Shown: positions 52,688 to 61,369, counted from the first letter of the stretch. The stretch is DNA of 64,000 nucleotides from Streptococcus oralis (GCF_001983955.1 NZ_CP019562.1:1488001-1552000), one strand, 5' to 3'. Translations and numbers: made by a program. The notes: generated by a model from the letters alone, not told the origin.

Positions 52688-52942
52688 AAAAAAGCCCACA
52701 CACAGAATCCACTTCCATGTGAGGGCGTTGGTAACGCGGTGCCACCTCAATTATAAAGGGACTATTCCCTTTACATCTCTACCTTGTCTAACAACAAGTT
52801 GCACTGTAAGGTGTGCGCACCGAATTTTCATTGTTTCAAATTCATTTTTAAAATCAGCCCACTTTCACTACTTCCAACCACCTGTTCACAATCACCACAG
52901 GCTCCCTGAAGATCAAACATAGTTACTTTTCTGATTTGTTGA
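52688..52942 (-). promoter_or_regulatory. T-box riboswitch leader of the second trpB
   Basis: T-box GAGGTGGCACCGCG at 52735-52748, terminator GCCCTCAC...GTGTGGGC with T run at 52688-52727, Stem I start AGGGAGCCTGTGGTGATTG, and a TGG at 52859-52861 in a position comparable to the trpE leader's candidate specifier. Confidence 0.88.
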
Positions 52943-52946
52943 GAAT

Positions 52947-52975
52947 ATTATATGCTATTGTCCGCTTTTTGTCAA
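52947..52975 (-). promoter_or_regulatory. Promoter of the second trpB T-box transcript
   Basis: Consensus TTGACA (complement of 52970-52975), 17-bp spacer, TATAAT (complement of 52947-52952). It begins 10 bp past the aminotransferase stop codon; no terminator is seen between them. Confidence 0.88.
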
Positions 52976-52984
52976 GATTTTTTA

Positions 52985-54211
52985 TTATTTTTTTCCAGAA
53001 CCGAGGATTTCTTCAGAAATTCTCACCAAAGTCTTAACGATATAGTCTACTTCTTCATCGCTTAATTTAGTGTGAAGAGGGAGGGTAATTTCGTTTTCAA
53101 AGAAGGCATAGGCTCTTGGATAATCTGCCATATCAAAGCCAAGATTCTTATAGGCTGTCAAAAGAGGAAGCGGTTTGTAGTGTACATTACTTGCAATTCC
53201 TGCTTTGGCTAATTCTTGGATGATGAGGTTACGCTCTTCTAGGCTAGCACCTTCAACATGGGTGATGTAGAGGTGGCGTGAAGATTCGACAGTATCAGTC
53301 TTGTGTGCCAGTGGGTGAATACGAGTACCCGCAAAACCACGATCATAGCGGTCCACGATGTCCTTACGACGTTGTAGCAAAGCTGGGTAACGGTCCAATT
53401 GTACCAAACCAATCGAAGCCATGATATCCGTCATATTGCACTTGTAGGCCGGTGTAACGATATCGTATTCCCATGAACCCAGTTGCATCTTGGCAAGGGC
53501 ATCCTTTGTTTGACCATGAAGGGAAAGAATTTGGAATTCCTTATACATCTCTTCGTCGTCAATAGCTGGATTGGCCTTCCAAGTGGCACTTCCTCCCTCA
53601 GCAGTTGTAAAGTTTTTAACGGCGTGGAATGAGAAGGAAGTAAAGTCAGCGATAGAACCAGCTGGCTGCCCTTTGTAAGTAGATCCTAAAGCATGGGCAC
53701 TATCAGAGACAATCACGATACGGTTAAAGGCTTTTTGCCACTTGCTAGCAGCTGTAAAGAGATCCCGTTTCTTCTCCACGACTTGGAACAAACGGTCATA
53801 GTCGCAAACAATCCCTGCAAGCTCAACCGGAATAATCACCTTAGTCTTTTCAGTGATGGCTTGCTCAAGCAAGTCATAGTCCATTTCAAAAGTATCTGCT
53901 TGAATATCCACCATGACAGGGGTCGCTCCTACGTGAGTGATCACACTACATGAAGCTGTATAAGTCATAGCTGGAACGATGACTTCATCCCCAGGTCCCA
54001 CTTCCAACACACGCAAAATCAACTCAAGAGCGGCTGTCGCAGAGTTGAGGCAGACTGTCTTAGGTGTCTGTGTGTATTGGGACAAGCGACGCTCCAGTTC
54101 TTTTGTCTTAGGACCTGTTGTGATCCAACCAGAACGAAGGGTATCCGCTACTTCAGCAATTTCAGCTTCGGTAATATCGGGAGGTGAAAATGGAATATTG
54201 TAATTTGGCAT
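52985..54211 (-). CDS. DegT/DnrJ/EryC1 sugar aminotransferase (teichoic-acid precursor)
   Basis: 408 aa PLP aminotransferase. PLP lysine in SFHAVKNFTTAEGG, N-terminal SGWITTGPKTKELERRLSQY, DSAHALGSTYKG. In pneumococcus the orthologous gene is assigned to making UDP-AATGal (2-acetamido-4-amino-2,4,6-trideoxygalactose), the first sugar of teichoic acids. An ATG at 54238 is in frame, but AAAGGAG lies 7 bp before 54211 (MPNYNIPFSPPD). It follows the initiating transferase gene by about 40 bp. Confidence 0.9.
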   Translation of the reverse strand: MPNYNIPFSPPDITEAEIAEVADTLRSGWITTGPKTKELERRLSQYTQTPKTVCLNSATAALELILRVLEVGPGDEVIVPAMTYTASCSVITHVGATPVMVDIQADTFEMDYDLLEQAITEKTKVIIPVELAGIVCDYDRLFQVVEKKRDLFTAASKWQKAFNRIVIVSDSAHALGSTYKGQPAGSIADFTSFSFHAVKNFTTAEGGSATWKANPAIDDEEMYKEFQILSLHGQTKDALAKMQLGSWEYDIVTPAYKCNMTDIMASIGLVQLDRYPALLQRRKDIVDRYDRGFAGTRIHPLAHKTDTVESSRHLYITHVEGASLEERNLIIQELAKAGIASNVHYKPLPLLTAYKNLGFDMADYPRAYAFFENEITLPLHTKLSDEEVDYIVKTLVRISEEILGSGKK

Positions 54212-54253
54212 TGATTTGCTCCTTTTATCTGTACTCATTTTCTCATGACTACT

Positions 54254-54946
54254 TTATTTTAGCACTTCAAACACGGTTTGAAACATGATTTTGATGTCTC
54301 CAAGGAAACTAAACTCTCGGAGATAGGCGAGGTTATAGCGCATCTTTTCAGGGAGGACGTGCTCTACATAGGCCTGGTCAACCGACAGACCTTTCTCTGT
54401 CATCTGACTGATGATCGTGTCCTCATCCTTGTAGTTGATACTGGCTGGAGAGGTGATTCCTGCTGGCAAGAGCAAGGTCGCCATCATTTCAGGGCTATAT
54501 TGCTCGGTGTAACGTGGCACTTCAGGTCGTGTGCCGACAAAGGACATCTCACCTTTAAGGACATTGACCAGCTGAGGTAGTTCGTCCAAACGCACACGGC
54601 GAATGAAATTTCCCACTTTGGTAATACGGCTATCGTTAGCTGAAGTCACCAGACTTCCTTTTTTATCCGCATCCGTTACCATAGTACGGAACTTCCAAAT
54701 CTTGAACGGACGGTTGTACTGGGTCACGCGCTCTTGCTTGTAAATGACAGGTCCCTTGCTATCCAACTTGATCCAAATGCTCAAGATAAGAAAGACGGGA
54801 GAAGTCAAAACTAGCAAAAACAGGGCCAGAACCCAGTCCAGGCAACGCTTGAAAATCAGCGAACCCTTCCTTTTAGAGACAAGCTGGTAATAAGACTCAA
54901 CCTCGCTTGATTGCATTTCCACGGGCAAGTCTTCCCATTTCAGCAT
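54254..54946 (-). CDS. Initiating sugar-phosphate transferase (undecaprenyl-phosphate acceptor)
   Basis: 230 aa bacterial sugar transferase (PF02397 type): one membrane segment (LDWVLALFLLVLTSPVFLIL), then KLDSKGPVIYKQERV, FKIWKFRTMVTDADKKGSLV, RVRLDELPQLVNVLKGEMSF and VGTRPE. It transfers a sugar-1-phosphate to the lipid carrier. With the adjacent aminotransferase it most likely starts teichoic-acid repeat synthesis with AATGal (known for pneumococcus, inferred here). Confidence 0.9.
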   Translation of the reverse strand: MLKWEDLPVEMQSSEVESYYQLVSKRKGSLIFKRCLDWVLALFLLVLTSPVFLILSIWIKLDSKGPVIYKQERVTQYNRPFKIWKFRTMVTDADKKGSLVTSANDSRITKVGNFIRRVRLDELPQLVNVLKGEMSFVGTRPEVPRYTEQYSPEMMATLLLPAGITSPASINYKDEDTIISQMTEKGLSVDQAYVEHVLPEKMRYNLAYLREFSFLGDIKIMFQTVFEVLK

Positions 54947-55053
54947 GCTGTTTCTCCTTTGTTTTTATTATACTATTTGTCAACATTTCTCATTATACCA
55001 CAAAATGGAAAAGGCAGTGCAAGAAATCTGTAATTTGAAGGATTTCCTTCTGG

Positions 55054-55132
55054 TGCTCAATGAAAATCAAAGTACAGCTTTGAGGTTCCAGATAAAGCTG
55101 ACCTGGTTTGAAGAGGTTTTCAAAGAGTATTA
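55054..55132. repeat. Short BOX element (internally deleted)
   Basis: Keeps the left end (CTCAATGAAAATCAAAG), a shortened centre (ACAGCTTTGAGGTT, AAAGCTGACCTGGTTTGAAG) and the right end (TTTTCAAAGAGTATTA). The terminal TTA is the stop codon of the ABC gene at 55130. Confidence 0.75.
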
Positions 55133-56872
55133 GGACATGGCCCCTGCCTGCAAGCTATACATCTTGTGATAGGTTCCTCCCAAGTCCAAGAGTTCCTCAT
55201 GGGTTCCACTCTCGATGATGCGCCCCTTATCCAAGACATAAATACAGTTGGCGTCCTGGATGGTCGAAAGGCGATGAGCAATGGCAATGGTTGTCCGTCC
55301 CTGTCTCATCTTAGCTAGGGAATCTTGAACCAAACTTTCTGTTTCAGAGTCAATATTGGCTGTCGCTTCATCCAAAATCAGGATTTTAGGCTGACTGGCG
55401 ACAGTTCTGGCAAAGGCAAGAAGCCGGCGCTGTCCAGTAGAAAAGCTCGAACCACGCTCGGAAACAGGGGCATCATAACCCTGCGGAAGGTCCTGAATAA
55501 AGGAATCTGCATCCACAAAGGCAGCCGCAGCCTGGACCTCTTCATCACTAATGTCTTGGTACATGGCGATATTGGACTTGATAGTCCCGTGATAGAGGAA
55601 GGGATCCTGTAAGACCAAACCGATGTTTTTTCTCAGTTCTTCCTGACTGTAGTTTCGGATATCCACATCATCCAAGAGAACGCGGCCTGACTGAAATTCA
55701 TAAAAGCGCATGAGGACATTGATAATGGAAGATTTCCCGGAACCTGTATGACCTACAAAGGCAATGGTTTCACCCTTCTTAACTGAAAAGGAAATGTCAT
55801 CCAGAATCGGATGTTTGCCATCATAAGAGAAACACACATGTTCAAAACGAATATTGCCTTCTTGGACTTTGGCTTGCCCATCTTCTTGAAGAGGCTCATA
55901 GGTCGTCTCGTCAATCAAGGCAAAGACACGGCCTGCAGATACCATGGACGTTTGAAGGATTGAAAAGTTTTGCGTCACCTCAATTAGGGGATCAAAAAGG
56001 CGGTTGATATACTGGATAAAGGCATACATGGTTCCGGCCGTTATTCCGATAGAAAGACCACGGTAACCAAAGTAGGCCATCAAAACGGCGTAGCCTAGGA
56101 GTTTCAGCAAACTCATGGCAGGGCGCAAAAAGAGGGCATCCAAGGCTACAGAACGGTTGGCATAGACCAAGTGTTCTTGGTTGATTTCATCAAATTCTGC
56201 CTGCAGGCGCTTCTCTTGATTAAAGGCCTGGATAATCCTGATCCCCTCGATATTCTCTGCCAGCTTACTATTGATATCTGACAAGAGACTTCTGGTTTTC
56301 TCGATGATTTTCACTGACTTTTTCCGGTAGAGATTGACCAACAGAAAAATCAAGGGTAGAAAGAGCAAGACTAAAGCTGTCAAACGAAAATCCAGCACCA
56401 ACATGGTATACAGAGTTGTCAGAAAGATGAAAACTGCTGAAATAAAGCTGGATAAAATCCCTGAAAACATATCACTGATGGTCTCGGTATCATTGGTCAA
56501 ACGAGAAACGATGGAGCCTGCTGGCGTCTTGTCAAAATAAGACATGCCGAGTTTCTCCATATTGGCAAAGGCATCGCGACGAATATCTCTGACAATACTG
56601 TAGGACACCCGCGCAAAGAGAAGATTTCCGACATACTGGACCAGAGTTTGTAGGATATAGAGGCCATAGTAGGCTAATAAAACTGTAATAGCAAACTGAT
56701 TGAGATTGCTGAGGTACTGGTCGATAAAGTGGGAAGCTACAAGGGGAATGACACTTTTAATGACCGTCGTCGCGAGGAGAAAACTGAGTGCCAAAAAGGT
56801 CAGGAGGCCATAGGGCTTGAGATAGGACATCAAGCGCTTCAATACAGCCCATTGTTCTTTCTTATTCTGCAT
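55130..56872 (-). CDS. ABC exporter subunit, heterodimer partner 2
   Basis: 580 aa: six-TM domain (residues 1-320) and an NBD with Walker A GHTGSGKSSI, a non-canonical signature FSTGQRRLLAFAR and intact Walker B ILILDEATANID. Overlaps its partner gene by 11 bp, AAAGGAG 7 bp upstream. The altered signature pairs with the partner's Asp-type Walker B to make the degenerate ATP site. Multidrug or lipid substrate likely; not the PatAB locus by position. Stop codon lies in a BOX end. Confidence 0.93.
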   Translation of the reverse strand: MQNKKEQWAVLKRLMSYLKPYGLLTFLALSFLLATTVIKSVIPLVASHFIDQYLSNLNQFAITVLLAYYGLYILQTLVQYVGNLLFARVSYSIVRDIRRDAFANMEKLGMSYFDKTPAGSIVSRLTNDTETISDMFSGILSSFISAVFIFLTTLYTMLVLDFRLTALVLLFLPLIFLLVNLYRKKSVKIIEKTRSLLSDINSKLAENIEGIRIIQAFNQEKRLQAEFDEINQEHLVYANRSVALDALFLRPAMSLLKLLGYAVLMAYFGYRGLSIGITAGTMYAFIQYINRLFDPLIEVTQNFSILQTSMVSAGRVFALIDETTYEPLQEDGQAKVQEGNIRFEHVCFSYDGKHPILDDISFSVKKGETIAFVGHTGSGKSSIINVLMRFYEFQSGRVLLDDVDIRNYSQEELRKNIGLVLQDPFLYHGTIKSNIAMYQDISDEEVQAAAAFVDADSFIQDLPQGYDAPVSERGSSFSTGQRRLLAFARTVASQPKILILDEATANIDSETESLVQDSLAKMRQGRTTIAIAHRLSTIQDANCIYVLDKGRIIESGTHEELLDLGGTYHKMYSLQAGAMS

Positions 56873-58607
56873 CTTCTTCTCCTTTCATTTCCAACTGCTG
56901 AGACTGGTAAGTTTGGGCATACCAGCCATCCAGGGCTAGCAAGTCATCGTGCCTGCCCCGTTCGATAATTTGACCATTTTGCAGAACCAAGATTAGATCT
57001 GCATGGACGACTGCACTGAGGCGATGAGCCGTAATAATGGTTGTCTTGTCCTTTCGCGTCTCCTTGAGATTGTCAATAATCGCATACTCTGTCTTGGCAT
57101 CCACGGCAGACAAGGAATCATCTAAAATCAAGATGTCAGGGTCTAAAATCATCGCCCGACTCATAGCCAGACGTTGCTTTTGACCACCTGATAGACTAAC
57201 TCCTTTTTCACCGATCAACGTATCAAATCCTTGAGGCATGTCTACAATATCTTGGTAAACTTGAGCTAGTTTAGTCGCTTCCTCGACCGCTGAAAGGGGC
57301 AAATTAGGATTGCCGAAGCGGATATTGTCTAAGATAGAGGTCGCAAAGAGGAACTGGTCCTGAGGGACATATCCCATGAGACCACGAAGGTCTGTCAGAC
57401 GATAATCCCGAATATCGTGACCGTTTAGATAAATAGCTCCCTTATCCACATCGTATTCACGCAAGAGGAGCTTAATCAAGGACGTTTTCCCAGAGCCTGT
57501 CTGACCGACCAAGCCCAGAGTTTGCCCTTTTTCTAAACTAAAGTGAATATCCGTCAGTGTTTCCTCATTTTCAAAGGCAAAGCTGTCAATGGCGTACTCC
57601 AAACGTCCATTTTCAATACCGTCCAGAGGAAATTCAGGATCTTGTACAGGTGATTCCTGAGACAAAAGATTTTCAATCCGCTGGTAAGAAACCTTTCCTC
57701 GCTGAGTAATATTAAAGAGGAAACCAATAGCCATAAGAGGCCAGACCAGCATATCCAAGTAGCTGATAAAGGTAACCAGATTTCCAACAGTGATCTGCCC
57801 CTCCTGCACCATTAAGGAACCGACCAAGAGGGTTAAAACATAGGATGAACCAACAAACAAGAGAACCATGGGGTCAAAGAGACTATCGTATTTCATGGTT
57901 TGGAGATTCTTTTGGAAGGTCAATTCATTGACCGCTTGAAAGGACTTCAACTCATCCGCCTGATAACCGAAAGACTTGGTCACCTTGATACCTGATACAG
58001 ACTCCTGTACCTTGTTATTGAGTTCAGAAAAGGCAGCTTGAGATTCGCCAAAGGCCTTGTGGGTCTTTCTCCCTAGACGACTGGTCGCATAAGCCATGAA
58101 AGGCAGGGGCAAAATAGCAACCAGAGTCATCTGCCAGGAAATACTAAAAAGCATAGTCAGCAAAGTCACCAGTGCCGTGATAGAAGCATCCACTGCTGAC
58201 ATGACTCCGCCACCTGCGAGACGAGTTAGGGCATTGATATCATTGGTGGCGTGTGCCATCAAGTCCCCCGTCCTATAGGTCTGATAAAAGGCTGGCGACA
58301 TTTTAGTAAAATGCTCAAACAATCGAGACCGCATAATCTGCCCCAAACGATAGGAAGTTCCAAGGATATACATGCGCCAAACATAGCGCAGATAGTACAT
58401 CCCAAAGGCTGCCAGCAGTAGATAAAATAGATTAAGAAGCAGGTCCTGCTGAGTTAATCGCCCTGATGTAATGGCATCAATGACCCGCCCCATGACCATG
58501 GGGGGAATAAGGTTGAGGACGGAAACCAAGACCAAGGCCACAATCCCGACTAGATAACGGCGCTTTTCTAACTTGAAAAACCACCAGAGTTTTTGAATAA
58601 TGGACAT
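56862..58607 (-). CDS. ABC exporter subunit, heterodimer partner 1
   Basis: 581 aa: six-TM domain and an NBD with Walker A GQTGSGKTSL, canonical signature LSGGQKQRLAMSR and Walker B ILILDDSLSAVD, where the catalytic Glu is Asp. This is the degenerate-site subunit of a TM287/288- or BmrCD-like exporter. The frame is open to 58646, but AAAGGG lies 5 bp before 58607 (MSIIQKLWWFFK). Confidence 0.93.
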   Translation of the reverse strand: MSIIQKLWWFFKLEKRRYLVGIVALVLVSVLNLIPPMVMGRVIDAITSGRLTQQDLLLNLFYLLLAAFGMYYLRYVWRMYILGTSYRLGQIMRSRLFEHFTKMSPAFYQTYRTGDLMAHATNDINALTRLAGGGVMSAVDASITALVTLLTMLFSISWQMTLVAILPLPFMAYATSRLGRKTHKAFGESQAAFSELNNKVQESVSGIKVTKSFGYQADELKSFQAVNELTFQKNLQTMKYDSLFDPMVLLFVGSSYVLTLLVGSLMVQEGQITVGNLVTFISYLDMLVWPLMAIGFLFNITQRGKVSYQRIENLLSQESPVQDPEFPLDGIENGRLEYAIDSFAFENEETLTDIHFSLEKGQTLGLVGQTGSGKTSLIKLLLREYDVDKGAIYLNGHDIRDYRLTDLRGLMGYVPQDQFLFATSILDNIRFGNPNLPLSAVEEATKLAQVYQDIVDMPQGFDTLIGEKGVSLSGGQKQRLAMSRAMILDPDILILDDSLSAVDAKTEYAIIDNLKETRKDKTTIITAHRLSAVVHADLILVLQNGQIIERGRHDDLLALDGWYAQTYQSQQLEMKGEEDAE

Positions 58608-58632
58608 AAAATCCCTTTCTAATGACAAATGG

Positions 58633-58810
58633 AAACCTGAGGCCAAGACTCAATGAAAATCAAAGAGCAAACTAGGAAACTAGCCGCAGGCTGCTCAAAG
58701 CACTGCTTTGAGGTTGTAGATAGAACTGACGAAGTCAGTAACCTACATACGGCAAGGCGACGTTGACGCAGTTTGAATTTGATTTTTGAAGAGTACAAGA
58801 CCTCAGGTTT
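58633..58810. repeat. 10-bp inverted repeat interrupted by a BOX element
   Basis: AAACCTGAGG (58633-58642) and CCTCAGGTTT (58801-58810) are exact complements. Without the BOX they would be separated by about six bases. CAAGA occurs at both junctions (58644-58648 and 58796-58800). Confidence 0.7.
58646..58799. repeat. BOX element (full length)
   Basis: GACTCAATGAAAATCAAAG at the left and TTTTTGAAGAGTAC at the right, with the same internal hairpins as the copy at 4788-4943. It fills most of the gap between the DUF421 gene and the ABC exporter pair. Confidence 0.9.
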
Positions 58811-58813
58811 TTC

Positions 58814-59449
58814 TTATTCATAAGTTACGACTGAGACGACACCCTTGTCATACTCAGCGATAAAGATATTGGCCACATTGTCATACCCTTGTTTGCTGAG
58901 ATTATCAAGCAGCCATTCTTCGCTCCGACCAATGGTCTCCAAAATTTCAACTTGGATCACACCGTCTGTGACAACAGGATACTTGGGATTCTCATCTCCC
59001 ATTTGGACTACGATGAGTTGACCATTTTGCTCCTGCATAGCGCGTTTGACTTGTTTCATTTGGAAAATTCCCTGGCTACGAAGTTTGAGAGCAACATCTG
59101 CCGCAGACAAACCAACTGAACGACAGGCTTCTGGGTCAATCTTCCCATTTTTGATGAGCAGGGTTGGCTTCCCATCAATCAAACGTTTCACAAAGTGAAC
59201 ATTGTTGTTGAGCCATTTGAGAGTCAAGACCAGAATGGTCCACATGATCAAGATAACTGCATACTGAAGGATACTGATAGCGCTATTGTAAATCACCCCA
59301 CCGATGATACCCCCGAGTACATAGTTCTGAATTTGATCTATTGCTGAGTTAGGCGCTAGGTTGCCCTTTCCGGTCACATTAATTACGAAAACCAGAGAAA
59401 AGAGACCCAAGGCTAGTTTGATTAAAATTTCGATATAATTGAGTGTCAT
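58814..59449 (-). CDS. DUF421 (YetF-like) membrane protein
   Basis: 211 aa. Three N-terminal TM segments (ILIKLALGLFSLVFVINVTG; YVLGGIIGGVIYNSAI; YAVILIMWTILVLTLKWL), then the conserved cytoplasmic domain (GKPTLLIKNGKIDPEACR, LRSQGIFQMKQVKRAMQEQN). Overlaps the DUF3290 gene by 4 bp, the usual pairing. Function unknown. Confidence 0.9.
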   Translation of the reverse strand: MTLNYIEILIKLALGLFSLVFVINVTGKGNLAPNSAIDQIQNYVLGGIIGGVIYNSAISILQYAVILIMWTILVLTLKWLNNNVHFVKRLIDGKPTLLIKNGKIDPEACRSVGLSAADVALKLRSQGIFQMKQVKRAMQEQNGQLIVVQMGDENPKYPVVTDGVIQVEILETIGRSEEWLLDNLSKQGYDNVANIFIAEYDKGVVSVVTYE

Positions 59450-59901
59450 TTGTTCACCTCCACCAGTTCAATTGCATCTGTTTTATACAATTCGACTTTC
59501 TCTAGCAGGTACTTGTCTGGCTCACTTCCGTTCAAGGCACGATAATAGCGATCTCCCACCTTGATAAGTGCGCCATCCGTGTCCGCAGAAGTATTGACAT
59601 AGACCTCTGACTTGTCTACTCCCAATTCTTTGGAAACAAGCTCGATGAAATGAAGTGAAGCTTGAAATTTATTGTTAGAAACTTGATTGTTTTGATAAGT
59701 CGTGATGCTGACCAAAAGGAGAGCTAATAAGGTCAAAGCTGAAATCATGACCAACTCACGAAACTTGGTGCCCTTTTTATCATGGTAAGCCTTGAAAGCT
59801 AAAAATCCTGTCACAGCTAATAGGACAATCCCTAAAGCAATCATGATGCCATTTTGCTGACCGATTTGGCTGAGGACATAGTCATAAGAATAGAATTTCA
59901 T
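59446..59901 (-). CDS. DUF3290 family protein
   Basis: 151 aa. Two TM segments (GIMIALGIVLLAVTGFLAF; LVMISALTLLALLLVSITTY) and an outer domain with SKELGVDKSEVYVNTSADTD. Partner of the DUF421 protein in streptococci and lactobacilli. Divergent from exoA. Confidence 0.87.
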   Translation of the reverse strand: MKFYSYDYVLSQIGQQNGIMIALGIVLLAVTGFLAFKAYHDKKGTKFRELVMISALTLLALLLVSITTYQNNQVSNNKFQASLHFIELVSKELGVDKSEVYVNTSADTDGALIKVGDRYYRALNGSEPDKYLLEKVELYKTDAIELVEVNK

Positions 59902-59971
59902 GTATTTTCACTCCCTTTCATAAAATCATTCTTAATTATAAACGAAAGAGGGTGATTTTTCAAACCATACG

Positions 59972-60001
59972 TTGGGGAAATGCGCCTTTTTTTGGTATAA
60001 T
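59972..60001 (+). promoter_or_regulatory. exoA promoter
   Basis: TTGGGG, 18-bp spacer, TATAAT with an extended TGG, about 34 bp before the ATG at 60035. Confidence 0.65.
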
Positions 60002-60034
60002 ATAGTCTGTAATCTGAATGAAAAAGGTAACTTT

Positions 60035-60862
60035 ATGAAACTCATCTCATGGAATATTGATTCCCTCAATGCAGCCCTAACGAGCGACTCAGCTCGTGCA
60101 AAATTGTCCCAAGAAGTCCTACAAACTTTGGTAGCTGAAAATGCTGATATTATCGCTATCCAGGAAACCAAGCTTTCTGCCAAGGGTCCTACTAAAAAAC
60201 ACTTGGAAATTTTAGAAGAACTCTTCCCAGGTTATGAAAACACTTGGCGTTCCTCTCAAGAGCCTGCCCGCAAAGGCTACGCTGGAACCATGTTCCTTTA
60301 TAAGAAAGAACTCACACCAACGATTAGCTTCCCAGAAATCGGTGCTCCTTCTACCATGGACTTGGAAGGCCGCATCATCACCTTGGAATTTGATACATTT
60401 TTCGTGACCCAAGTTTACACTCCAAACGCTGGCGACGGTCTCAAACGCTTGGAAGAGCGTCAAGTCTGGGACGTCAAATATGCTGAGTATTTGGCGCAAC
60501 TAGACAAAGAAAAACCAGTCCTTGCGACTGGAGACTACAACGTAGCTCACAAGGAAATCGACCTTGCAAATCCTGCCAGCAACCGCCGTTCACCAGGATT
60601 TACAGACGAGGAACGTGCTGGCTTTACCAACCTCTTGGCAACTGGATTTACCGACACCTTCCGTCATCTTCACGGCGATGTCCCAGAGCGCTACACTTGG
60701 TGGGCGCAACGCAGCAAGACTTCTAAAATCAACAATACAGGCTGGAGAATCGACTACTGGCTCACTAGCAACCGTGTGGCTGACAAGGTGACCAAGTCTG
60801 ACATGATTGACTCAGGTGCGCGTCAAGACCATACGCCGATTGTATTGGAAATTGAACTCTAA
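60035..60862 (+). CDS. exoA: Exodeoxyribonuclease III / AP endonuclease
   Basis: 275 aa base-excision repair nuclease. Motifs ISWNIDSLNA, IIAIQETKLS, GDYNVAH, TWWAQRSKTSKINNTGWRID and the catalytic His in SGARQDHTPI. The frame is open from 59972, but AAAAGG lies 8 bp before the ATG at 60035 (MKLISWNIDS). Confidence 0.96.
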   Translation: MKLISWNIDSLNAALTSDSARAKLSQEVLQTLVAENADIIAIQETKLSAKGPTKKHLEILEELFPGYENTWRSSQEPARKGYAGTMFLYKKELTPTISFPEIGAPSTMDLEGRIITLEFDTFFVTQVYTPNAGDGLKRLEERQVWDVKYAEYLAQLDKEKPVLATGDYNVAHKEIDLANPASNRRSPGFTDEERAGFTNLLATGFTDTFRHLHGDVPERYTWWAQRSKTSKINNTGWRIDYWLTSNRVADKVTKSDMIDSGARQDHTPIVLEIEL

Positions 60863-60873
60863 GGAGAAAGCTA

Positions 60874-61260
60874 ATGGACTATCAAGCTGTCATTCCTGAA
60901 TTTGTAGTATCTGACCTCGAAAAGTCACGCCACTTCTACTGCGACTTGCTGGGATTTTCTGTCGAATACGAGCGTCCAGAGGAGAAATTTCTCTTCCTCT
61001 CGCTTGAAGACTGCCAACTTATGCTAGAAGAAGGCAGCACAGAAGAATTAGCCCAACTAACCTATCCTTTCGGGCGCGGTGTCAATATTTCCTTTGGTAT
61101 TGAAGATGTCCCTCAGCTCCACCAAAAACTGCTGGAAGCTGACTATCCTATTTATCGTCCTTTGACTAAGAGAACATTTCGTGTTGGGGATCACTACATC
61201 TATCCTCACGAATTTGCAGTCTTGGATCCTGATGGTTATTTTTTAAGATTTAGCGAATAG
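60874..61260 (+). CDS. VOC family protein (glyoxalase/bleomycin-resistance-like)
   Basis: 128 aa with the two beta-alpha-beta modules of the vicinal-oxygen-chelate fold (PEFVVSDLEKSRHFYCDLLG; GVNISFGIEDVPQLHQKLLE; HEFAVLDPDGYFLRF). AAGGAG precedes the ATG. 11 bp after exoA, so cotranscribed. Substrate unknown; resembles bleomycin-binding proteins. Confidence 0.9.
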   Translation: MDYQAVIPEFVVSDLEKSRHFYCDLLGFSVEYERPEEKFLFLSLEDCQLMLEEGSTEELAQLTYPFGRGVNISFGIEDVPQLHQKLLEADYPIYRPLTKRTFRVGDHYIYPHEFAVLDPDGYFLRFSE

Positions 61261-61266
61261 AAGAAT

Positions 61267-61305
61267 AAAAGGCTACAATACTTTCTAGTGTTGCAGCCTT
61301 TTATT
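61267..61305 (+). terminator. Terminator of exoA-VOC
   Basis: AAAAGGCT-A-CAATACT ... AGTGTTG-C-AGCCTTTT followed by ATT. Confidence 0.85.
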
Positions 61306-61340
61306 CGTTCGCTTTTATGATCTATTTACTAACAAAATAT

Positions 61341-61369
61341 TTGATTTATAAAGCTAATTGGTGTAAAAT
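61341..61369 (+). promoter_or_regulatory. Promoter of xpt-pbuX
   Basis: TTGATT (61341-61346), 17-bp spacer, TAAAAT (61364-61369), about 40 bp before the riboswitch aptamer. Confidence 0.8.

Noticed and set aside
52985..54946. Capsule locus or polysaccharide island
   Set aside because: Only one aminotransferase and one initiating transferase, without polymerase, flippase or further glycosyltransferases; the pair matches the teichoic-acid precursor genes.
55130..58607. Identification as the fluoroquinolone exporter PatAB
   Set aside because: Architecture fits but the neighbourhood (DUF421 pair, teichoic-acid pair) is a different pneumococcal locus.
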